Shown here: positions 26,601 through 38,600 of the stretch, one piece after another
Layout: each line of letters starts with the position of its first letter
Position numbering within the stretch: position 1 is the stretch's first letter
Assembly: GCA_029465975.1 (NCBI GenBank)
Contig: CM055730.1
Coordinates: 9,983,800 to 10,047,799 of the forward strand
Direction of reading: 5' to 3'
Length of the DNA: 64,000 nucleotides
From: Dallia pectoralis
Lineage: Eukaryota; Chordata; Actinopteri; Esociformes; Umbridae
Program-made: the position numbers and the translations under genes
Notes under the pieces: generated by a model
Told to the model about the DNA's origin: nothing
Database searches by the model: none
The model's input: only the letters and a program-made list of their open reading frames with translations

Positions 26601-29600
26601 GGCATTCACTGTGCTTGTACATTGAATGGTATATTAGTGCTCTGCTTCATAAACGTAACATGCAATGTTCTATACAAATGTAATCTAGTGGCTAGTTTGA
26701 CTTTGTGCATCCATTACTTAAATAGCTGTTCCAGTTTATATGATTCCAATCAATGTTCCCAACTGTGGTAGTCACTTTCAACACAGGTTGTGGGTGATTA
26801 ATTTCAGGGTGTTGGATATCCTGCCTCTTGCCGGGGTTCCAAGACAAATTATACTTTGCAAGTCAACATAATTCACATTTACAGCCCTAATGTGGCAAAA
26901 TGTATGCCGTATACCGTCCAATAGGGGCAACCTATATTACAGAACTTACTAATATGATATATACACACATTAACACACACAGACCTGGTACGTGGCTACT
27001 ATGATATATACACACATACCTGGTACGGGGGTAATATGATATATACACACAGACCTGGTACGTGGCTACTATGATATATACACACATTAACACACACAGA
27101 CCTGGTACGTGGCTACTATGATATATACACACATTAACACACACAGACCTGGTACGTGGCTACTATGATATATACACACATACCTGGTACGGGGAGTAAT
27201 ATGATATATACACACACATTAACACACACAGACCTGGTACGTGGCTACTATGATATATACACACATTAACACACACAGACCTGGTACGTGGCTACTATGA
27301 TATATAAACACATACCTGGTACGGGGGGTAATATGATATATACACACACATTAACACACACAGACCTGGTACGTGGCTACTCTGATATATACACACATTA
27401 ACATACACATACCTGGTATGGGGGTAATATGATATATACACCCATTAACACACATATACCTGGTACGGGGGTAATTAGGTGTCGTCGGGGGGTTCCCCTA
27501 CGAGGAGAACGCAGAGCAGGAGACCTCACTGAGAAAGATAACAGAAACATGATTACAGAAACATGACTTTATATTTGGGCCAGTAGACCAGTTACAGTAT
27601 GTGCTGCTCAGAATACTGGTAACCTAATCATCTTGTTTACCAGACACTGCTGAAACAAGAAAGGGATCACACATCCAGAAGAACTATATTTCAACTAAAC
27701 CACCCTTCTTACGTGTGTCTGATATAACCTGATTCCAGATCTGTGCATTACATTTCTATAATGACCGGAGCTCTGAATCTGACTGGCTTACCGGAGCGGC
27801 TCTTCAGGACTTCGTAGGCCTCCAATTCAAAGGGTGTGACCATACTGTCAAAACGACCCAGTTCAGACGGGGGAACCAGCATCCTATAGAGTAACAGAAA
27901 AAGGCATGTTGAGACAAACTACGCACACAAGCTTACACACACACAAACAACACACGCAAAACCACGCACACAAAATCATACGCACGCAACCACACACACT
28001 CAACCACGCACACTCAACCACGCACACTCAACCACGCACACTCAACCACGCACACTCAACCACGCACACTCACCACGCACATACCGGATTTCTCGTATCA
28101 GTAGTATTTTTTCTGGTCGGTCCAGTATGGCCAGTAGGGGGTGCACTAGATCCTCCACCACAGGCTCTGACATGAACTGTTTAGAATCAGAATTAGGTTT
28201 ATTCGGCCTGTCGTAACATCAAAAACAACTGGACAGGTGAGTGCGTAGTCTTTATCTGTTATATTTTCACCCGCATCAACCCCCAGACCAATGCCCCAAC
28301 TTCCCCCCGTGTGGGTCCCCCGTGAGGTACAGATGATGTCAAGTCCTGCTTCTGACAGCTTATGCAATAGGAGGATTTGATCCTTTTGCAGCGAATATGT
28401 AGACGAGCCAATAAGTGTGACAGAGCCAGAGAGAGATCAGATGATGGCCAATATGTAACTCTAATCCGCCATGACAGGGTGAATCTGGGTTCTGCCTGAG
28501 AGGCCGGCAGATCTAGTCATCACGGTCAGACACAGACTGAGACGGGTACACTGTGTTAGCTGTTCCACTGTGACCGCTTGATTGGATTCCCTCATTGCTA
28601 CATAAACATAAAGTAGTGTCCGATAGACACACCACCGTTTTGTTTCAGTGAGTCGTGATAGAGTTTTCCTTCCGTCAGTCGGCCATTTTGGCTCAGCGAC
28701 TCACCCGCTTACAGTGTCTCATGACTGCAGTGACCTCGTCCTGACTGAGCAGTTTCCTGGCTATGTTCTCTACTTGTCCCAGGGTCTCGGGACGAGGCAG
28801 CGGGCTGGTGTCTTTCACCCCAGCACGGGTCTCCCTTGTAGAGGTCAGCACCTGGAATGAACGACCCCTCTCTTTATCTAGGGAGTGAGGGGAAGGGAGA
28901 CCCAGGGATATGTAGAACACACAATGATCCTTCACATCAGTCATTACACAGATATAGAAATGTACTTATTCTCTGAAACACAAAAAAGCAAAGATGAGGG
29001 TCAGTGTTGGGGTCACAGTTAGGGTCAAGGTTAGGGTCAAGGTTTGGGTATATGTTAGGTCACCTCTGTCAGCATGGTGGGAGGCTGATTTAGAGCGCCC
29101 CCTGTGGGTGTCCCCACTCCCCTCATCACCACTGTCCCCGGACAGGTTTCTCCTGCGGTCTCTCCTGAAAAGGAGGTTGACGAAGGTCTTGGAGCGCTGC
29201 AGGGTCTTGCTGCTCTCCCCCTCGGCTGTGCTCTTCCTCCCCTGTTTCTTCTTCTTCCTCTTATCTTCTGAGTGAGCGACAAGAACAGATATCAGGGTCA
29301 GTGACATCATGGTGTATAGGGTTAAATATGGAGGCCAGAAGACTGTATTATGTTCCATTTCCCTCCATAGCAGGTCTGCATATATTGTCCCTATCTACAC
29401 ACTGTGCTCTGGTGGTCAGGAGGAACCGCACAATGTGGTCTTTATGCTGAAATAGCCATGTCTTTCACCAAATCTAGTTACACTAGATCAGATCATAGTC
29501 TTGACTATTGGTGTCGGCATTACCAGTGGACCAGAAGAGCAGATGAGGAAAACATTACGTTAATTAGGATAGACGGGGCTATCAGATGACTCGAAACATT

Positions 29601-32600
29601 TTTGGCGTGAAGGCTTTGGTATCAGAGGTGATATCACGTGTTAAAGCTGCACTGCAGTAGAATATGTAGAGAATAAAACAGAGGGGACCATCAGAGACCA
29701 CGGGAATTAACCTGTACATTCAGTGCAGTAATGTTGCTGTTGTTATTGTTATCTGTGTTGTTGTGTGTGTTGACGTCCTGATGAGAGGAAGGGCCAGAGG
29801 TTGTGGGAGGCCATCCACTGCTGCTGAGAGGACATCTCTCTCAAATATCTTGTTACACAGTCTGCCACAGGCACTAAACTGAACTTGTGCTGAACTCTAG
29901 TGTGGTAAAGTAGATATTTTCTCTGGGATCGGATTAAAAAGATAAAAAAATGGAGGGATTATGGAAGGGACGCACACTAAATCCCGTTATTCAGAGCATT
30001 TTTGAGAGTATTATTCCCACTTGTGGTAACTGTGACATGGCCCTGGGGTTACCCTGGTTTCCTCACCTGTAACTGTGACATGGCCCTGGGGTTACCCTGT
30101 ATTCCTCACCTGTAACTGTGACATGGCCCTGGGGTTAACCTGTATTCCTCACCTGTAACTGTGACATGGCCCTGGGGTTACCCTGTATTCCACACCTGTA
30201 ACCGTGACATGGCCCTGGGGTTACCCTGTGTTCCTCTCCTGTAACCGTGACATGGCCCTGGGGTTACCCTGCGTTCCTCACCTGTAACCGTGACATGGCC
30301 CTGGGGTTACCCTGCGTTCCTCACCTGTAACCGTGACATGGCCCTGGGGTTACCCTGTGTTCCTCATCTGTAACCGTGACATGGCCCTGGGGTTACCCTG
30401 TATTCCTCACCTGTAACCGTGAAATGGCCCTGGGGTTACCTTGTATTCCTCACCTGTAACCGTGACATGGCCCTGGGATTACCCTGTATTTCTCACCTGT
30501 AACCGTGACATGACCCTGGTATTACCCTGTATTCCTCACCTGTAACTGTGACATGGCCCTGGGGTTACCCTGTGTTCCTCACCTGTAACCGTGACATGGC
30601 CCTGGGGTTACCCTGTGTTCCTCACCTGTAACCGTGACATGGCCCTGGGGTTACCCTGTGTTCCTCACCTGTAACCGTGACATGACCCTGGGGTTACCCT
30701 GTGTTCCTCACCTGTAACCGTGACATGGCCCCGGGGTTACCCTGTGTTCCTCACCTGTAACCGTGACATGGCCCTGGGGTTACCCTGTGTTCCTCACCTG
30801 TAACCGTGACATGGCCCTGGGGTTACCCTGTGTTCTGTATTCCTCACCTGTAACCGTGACATGGCCCTGGGGTTACCCTGTATTCCTCACCTGTAACCGT
30901 GACATGGCCCTGGGGTTACCCTGTATTCCTCACCTGTAACCGTGACATGGCCCTGGGGTTACCCTGTGTTCCTCACCTGTAACCGTGACATGGCCCTGGG
31001 GTTACCCTGTGTTCCTCACCTGTAACCTGTATGGCCCTGGGGACATGGTTCCTCACCCCTGGGGTTACCCTGTGTTCCTCACCTGTAACCGTGACATGGC
31101 CCTGGGGTTACCCTGTGTTCCTCACCTGTAACCGTGACATGGCCCTGGGGTTACCCTGTGTTCCTCACCTGTAACCGTGACATGGCCCTGGGGTTACCCT
31201 GTGTTCCTCACCTGTAACCGTGACATGGCCCTGGGGTTACCCTGTGTTCCTCACCTGTAACCGTGACATGGCCCTGGGGTTACCCTGTGTTCCTCACCTG
31301 TAACCGTGACATGGCCCTGGGGTTACCCTGTGTTCCTCACCTGTAACCGTGACATGGCCCTGGGGTTACCCTGTGTTCCTCACCTGTAACCATGTGACAT
31401 GGCCCTGGGGTTACCCTGTGTTCCTCACCTGTAACCGTGACATGGCCCTGGGGTTACCCTGTGTTCCTCACCTGTAACCGTGACATGGCCCTGGGGTTAC
31501 CCTGTGTTCCTCACCTGTAACCGTGACATGGCCCTGGGGTTACCCTGTGTTCCTCACCTGTAACCGTGACATGGCCCTGGGGTTACCCTGTGTTCCTCAC
31601 CTGTAACCGTGACATGGCCCTGGGGTTACCCTGTGTTCCTCACCTGTAACCGTGACATGGCCCTGGGGTTACCCTGTGTTCCTCACCTGTAACCGTGACA
31701 TGGCCCTGGGGTTACCCTGTGTTCCTCACCTGTAACCGTGACATGGCCCTGGGGTTACCCTGTGTTCCTCACCTGTAACCGTGACATGGCCCTGGGGTTA
31801 CCCTGTGTTCCTCACCTGTAACCGTGACATGGCCCTGGGGTTACCCTGTGTTCCTCACCTGTAACCGTGACATGGCCCTGGGGTTACCCTGTGTTCCTCA
31901 CCTGTAACCGTGACATGGCCCTGGGGTTACCCTGTGTTCCTCACCTGTAACCGTGACATGGCCCTACCCTGTGTTCCTCACCTGTAACTGTGACATGGCC
32001 CTGGGGTTACCCTGTGTTCCTCACCTGTAACCGTGACATGGCCCTGGGGTTACCCTGTGTTCCTCACCTGTAACCGTGACATGGCCCTGGGGTTACCCTG
32101 TGTTCCTCACCTCATGGCCCTGGGGTTACCCTGTGTTGCTCACCTGTAACCGTGACATGGCCCTGGGGTTACCCTGTGTTCCTCACCTGTAACCGTGACA
32201 TGGCCCTGGGGTTACCCTGTGTTCCTCACCTGTAACCGTGACATGGCCCTGGGGTTACCCTGTGTTCCTCACCTGTAACCGTGACATGGCCCTGGGGGTG
32301 ACATGGCCCTGGGGTTACCCTGTGTTCCTCACCTGTAACCGTGACATGGCCCTGGGGTTACCCTGTGTTCCTCACCTGTAACCGTGACATGGCCCTGGGG
32401 TTACCCTGTGTTCCTCACCTGTAACCGTGACATGGCCCTGGGGTTACCCTGTGTTCCTCACCTGTAACCGTGACATGGCCCTGGGGTTACCCTGTATTCC
32501 TCACCTGTAACTGTGACATGGCCCTGGGGTTACCCTGTGTTCCTCACCTGTAACCGTGACATGGCCCTGGGGTTACCCTGTGTTCCTCACCTGTAACTGT

Positions 32601-35600
32601 GACATGGCCCTGGGGTTACCCTGTGTTCCTCACCTGTAACCGTGACATGGCCCTGGGGTTGACATGGCCCTGGGGTTACCCTGTATTCCTCACCTGTAAC
32701 TGTGACATGGCCCTGGGGTTACCCTGTGTTCCTCACCTGTAACCGTGACATGGCCCTGGGGTTACCCTGTATTCCTCACCTGTAACCGTGACATGGCCCT
32801 GGGGTTACCCTGTGTTCCTCACCTGTAACCGTGACATGGCTCTGGGACCGTCTGATGGGCTTCCTTGGTCTGCTCAGAGCCATGAGAAGCTTTGTTTTTC
32901 GGGAGTCCTGTTCCACTTCCTGTTTCGCGGGTGACAACATCCCACCTTCGCCCTGTACACCATCTCCAGCTCTTTCCTTCTCCATGGGTCCCTCCCCTTT
33001 CCCCCTAATTGCTGTGTCCTTCAAAAACATGGTGGCGCCTAGTGTCCGGCTGGTCTCCGTAGTGACCAGCCTCCCATGAGTAGTGGGGAGCGTGTAGCAG
33101 TCTGAGGGTGGGTCTGTCTGCATGGAGGATTCTGATGTGTTGCCGGGGCTGCTGGGAAATAAGAGCCGATCCTCTGTGGAGATGCAGACGTCCACCATGT
33201 CAGAGCCGAAGACGCTGGGGAAGAGGACCTGTGAGAGACCACTGAGAGAACTGACCGGGGTGGAAGACATGGAGGAGGCAGAGGAGAACGAGTCAGATCC
33301 CTTTGAGGAGGGAGGTCTGCTGCTGGCCACTGCATGGGGAGGAAGGAGAACTCACTCAGAAACTGTAGCCGTAGGCCAGATTAAATACATGTGTAATAAA
33401 TATCATAAAATAATACAGCATGTATTAACATTGGATTGTTCAACAGCTAATGCTTATTAGCACTTATTGCACATTATTGCCTGACATTTTCATGTAGTCT
33501 GGCTACAGACTGACTGAATGCAGAGGGTTCAATTCTGCTACAGGAGCATCAGGAAAAAAAAATATAATACCCATAAACGCCTCAGTGGCCGTTCATCACC
33601 ACCCTAAATGCAAGTATTTCCAAACAGCACCCTATCCCCTAAAGATGTCCCCTAACCACCCAGGCTAACAGGCACTAAATAGGGGATAGCAGACCATCTG
33701 GGACACCCTCGCTGCAGTGAAAACATGCAGTGGCCCAGACTCCTGCTGTCTCCGGGGACTAAGCATTAATCTGAGGCTATTTTCAGATGCTCTCATATTA
33801 AGCAAAAAGCAGAGGATCAGGTCTGGGGACAGTGATGAACACAGCAGAAGGATTTAGTGAAGTGCAAGCCACGTGTCCAGGGTCCTGTTAAAGCCTGACA
33901 CGTCATGTCACGTACTGTTGAGACAGGCAACCTCCTATTGGTTGATTGGGATTAAAAAATGAGTGACGCTTTCATAAAAGCAATGGAATATTCCAATTAG
34001 GCACAATAGAACTATAAGAAGGGGTTTAATGTCAGTTCGTTTTTTTCTGAGTCCAAATCCTTTCATGTCGCACATGAACTGATATGGTTCATTTCAATTT
34101 GTTCTATGAATAAAGGTCTGTCAATGTGCGTTTGTGTAACATTCACAAGAGACATACTTTTGCTGAGCCAGCTGTACTCGGCCACCATCTCTTTGTAAGC
34201 AGGGTATCTACCTGCTTCCTGTTAGGATAGAAAAGATTTACGGCACAACTGTCAGTTTCATAATAATGATGATGTTCTTCGTAATCGACATCATCGCTTT
34301 AATGATCGTCATTAGCATTTCTCCAGTGATACATTTATGTTTTAGTCATTTAAAGGACACTGTTCCAGAGAGATTATCAGGAGGAACTGCCATAAGGGTT
34401 AACTGCGGTATGCGTTAACTGCCTTGCTCAAGGTCAGAATTACAAAATGTGTCCTTGCCGGCTTAGGTATTCTATTATACAACAACATTAAGTTAATGGT
34501 CAGATATTTTAACAGCTAAACAATCTGCCACTGATGTCGTTGTCATGGTTATTACACAGGTCTCAATGAATAATTAATTCGCTGTTCAGTTCTCCATCCT
34601 TCTATGTAGATATCAGGTTGAAATTAGTCAATCAGTAAACTGAACAGTTGTAGGTTTTTATTAGCTCAGTGATTAACTTGTATAGAAAACAGTTGGCCTT
34701 TTATGTTGGTTAAATCAAGCTCTACAGGAGGACGTATCCCTATCACTGTTCTAGGACAAACAGGTTGTTCATAGGTCAGAATACATGTAAAATCACCCCT
34801 ACAATATGAACTTCACAGCGTGTTACCATTGTATTCTGGCTCTGAGCCACGTGACATTCCACTCTGTAAAAGTATGCGGGTTTTACATGGACAAGTGACC
34901 TTTAGGGTATTGGCTGGAAGTGACCTTTAGGGAACTGGCAGCACTCTGCATTTTCCCATGAGGACAAGCACGTGTGTACACACCATAAACACACACACAC
35001 CACACACATGCACACCAATACAAATGCACACAATAACATTTCCATTTTACACACCAACGCTCACAAACACACTCACAAACACACTTTCTCTAATAGTGGT
35101 AACACAGCTCTAAAGAAAACCTAGAGTTCGTAACCAATATGGCTGACTGCCCTTCAGTTTCTACTGGTTTCCTGCCGTTGGCGGCAGTTAGACTAGCAGA
35201 GCATCTGGCCTATAATATAAAGGTTGCGAGATTGAATACCCAAGCAAATATTTTGTCCTGCCATTGAGCATGACAGGTTTAGGGTTAGGGAACACATTAG
35301 ACCGCTTCTATGATCTCTTAGAAAATAGCCGCCATTTCGGGTCAGGGAGAAGTCACAGACAAGCTCCTCTGTGAGCAGCAACAATGGACCTTGGTCAGGG
35401 CAGGTGTTGGGGGGCATGTAGCAACCCTACCTGACTTCTATGAGTGTGATTTTAAGCCATTAACAGGACTTAGTGGGATAGAAGAAAAGACATAAAACAA
35501 GGCTTTTTGCTGATTGTAACTTGATCCGGCTGCCTTGTAAATAATGAATGTCATCCCCGGCAGGTTCTCGCACAGAACCCGAGACGAGTGGAGTAAAGTG

Positions 35601-35630
35601 AGCACACTGGAATGCAAAGGGCTGAGAGCG

Positions 35631-35673
<43 letters not shown>

Positions 35674-38600
35674 ATTCATGTGCCAGCTGTCTGCTTTTAC
35701 TATGCAGTCTCTCTCTGTCTCACTCTACGGACCAAGACTCTATGCTTTAATGCACTGAAACATCCATTAAAGAGCATGAGTACTTACAGCGCACATAATC
35801 AATTCATTTATTAGGTATTTAAGGAATCCAACCTATTGAACTTAGAGAACTGCTTTCAGTTTTGAGGTACTGTATGTTAATTTAAGAGCACAATATTGCT
35901 CTGTATTATTTTACAATATATATATATATATATATATATGTGTGTAGGTCTGTAATACTCCAATAGGTAAAGTTGTTGGCATATTGGAGAAACCACTGAG
36001 GCCAGGTCAATACGTGGGTTTGTGTAATTTTATGGTTTTAGATTATCAGATACCTAGGGTAAAGTGACTATTGTAAATTGTTTTGCACTACACCGATCAA
36101 CTCATCAGGGTGACATCTTAAATAAAAGTATCATCTAATACATTCATTGATACAGTTGATCATGTTGTGTGTTTAAATCAAGAGTCTCTTGGAGTCAATG
36201 TACATGAATTGTGAGTAAAATGACTAAACATATACATTTACTAAACCATTTTTAAGTGACTCATTGCTTAAGATTTTAACATGTGTGGCTTTCATGTTAT
36301 AAAGTCCCTGTGATTCAAGAATGACCAATGTATTTGTTAGGTGATACAGGAAGTGAAGACAACTACAGACTGGAGATGCACACAAAATAGGACTGTTTCC
36401 TTCCATTTCCCTTCTGCCCTTCCACATTCACTCCCCGTTTAAAGAGCCTTATAGTGGGCACTTATTTCTCACCCTGATGGTCAGCATGATGTGGGTGTGG
36501 CTCTTCAGAACTTCCACTGCGTTGCTATGGGTAATGTCATCAAAGCTCACCCCATTGGCTGCCAGGATCTGGTCTCCCATCTTGATGCCGTGTTGTTCGG
36601 CAAGCCCCCCGGGGTCCAGTCTGACCACAACACACAGAGATGTCCAGGAAGATCTGTCATTTAGTTGACAAACCTTTTTCTGTCTTGTTCATTATTACTA
36701 CAATATTGCAATATCTACACTAAACTGGATGTTTGCTGTTATTCAGTTAGTTCAGACTGTTTTTCCAATAATTGGTTTTGAACAAGATCTTTCATTTTTC
36801 AGAGCAACAGTGATGCCTGCCAGGGCATAGACCTGCACCACCCTCCCCAGGACCACATACTTAGAGACGTAAATGCCCAGGCCAAACTCTTTGCCCCCTC
36901 GGATGTTGAACCCGAGGCAGTAGTCGTCTGAGGTGGTGTAGAGGTGAACGACCCGACGTAGAACACTGTCTGAACTGGCGTCTGATGGAGTACGGCCGCT
37001 CTCCTCCACCACCATACGCCTCTGGATAAGATCCACCCTGCACAAAACACACACTATAAATGCATGCATAAACATAATGTACAACCAGTACATACAAACA
37101 CAATAAGTACATACATAAACACAGAACATACAACTCAAACAGCAGCAGCCCTATTTCCCAATCCTCTGTGGTCTGTCTGCCTGTCATTTAGTCAAACAGC
37201 CATGAAGGCCATAGAGGTTAACTCATCTAGCTCTGCGCCATGAAACCAAGCATCCCTAGGCAGCAGGAAAACCATGTAGCATCACTCAAGGGCCATTCAC
37301 ATTCACTCTGGTGCAACCACAGAGATATCGTTCAAGAGTGGCTGTTCAACATTTCATCATAAGGACGTGAAGGTTACGAAAAAACATAATAGACTTAAAT
37401 AAAACTCTAACAACCGACTAATGGTATTGATGTTCAAAGGAGTGTGCCGCACAATCAGAAACACATCATACGGAATCATATTAAAATAACTATATTCTCT
37501 AAACTAGAGCAGCGATTCTCAACCTTTTTTAGCGACTGTACCAACAATATAATTTTCCTCTGCTTGGAACCCCTGAAGTACCCCTTCAAGTTAATTTCAC
37601 TAATAAGCCATGAGGGTGTCATGAGGGTTTTCAAGTACCCTCTGTGGAGAGGCCAGGTACCCCCATGGGTCCTAGTACCCCTGGTTGGGAACCACTTGAC
37701 TACAGTATATAGTGGATATGGTAATACTAACCTTTTGTTCAGGCAGTCTAATTACTCCGCAATAAAGCTTCCAAAGCTCACCAGGCCCCAAGTTAAGTTG
37801 AACTTGACTAGCGGTTAACAATTACCATTGTGTTCACCTGTCCCTGTCCAACAAAACCATCACTTACTACACTGCATGGCAGTATGTGACATCACACGTA
37901 AGTATGTGTCATCACACAGCAGTACATGACATCACATGGCAGTACGTGACATCACACGGCAGTACGTGACATCACAGGGCAGTACGTCCTCTCACCATGT
38001 GGTCTTCTCCTTGGAATAGCGTATTCCAGGGACTTTCCCCACGCGTCTCAACACCATCCTCAGCCGGTTGTTCCCGGTCAGGACCTTCACAGCACTGCTC
38101 ATCGTGATGCTCTCCAAGCTGATCCCATTCACCTCCACCAGCTTGTCACCTACACACAGGCCGGCCTGCTCTGGAGGCAGATACCCGGGTTAAAGCCCAC
38201 CCTCACTGACACATACGATACACCTCACCCTGCTCTTAGTGACTGACGTGGCTGAGGTTAGAACCCAGCTGGTGCATTGGGTCCTCCAGCAATAGCATTT
38301 TAACGATATATAACCATAACTAACTGAAAGTAAACCTGAGAGGTGGATCAACTGTATCTCCATGGAGTTAATATGTGTGTTCTGGGTGCTGCACTCCATG
38401 TTACGGCAATATGTGTGTTCGGGGTGCTGCACTCCATGTTACGACAATATGTGTGTTCGGAGTGCTGCACTCCATGTTACGGCAATATGTGTGTTCGGAG
38501 TGCTGCACTCCATGTTACGGCAATATGTGTGTTCGGAGTGCTGCACTCCATGTTACGGCAATATGTGTGTTCGGAGTGCTGCACTCCATGTTACGACAAT

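Noticed and set aside
28085..28166. Shorter versions of the pdzd7 harmonin-domain exon starting at 28166 or 28164
   Set aside because: Starting at 28166 breaks the frame. 28164 keeps frame but deletes residues of a conserved helix. The acceptor giving a start at 28176 (TTCTAAACAG) keeps frame and adds FMSE, matching domain length.
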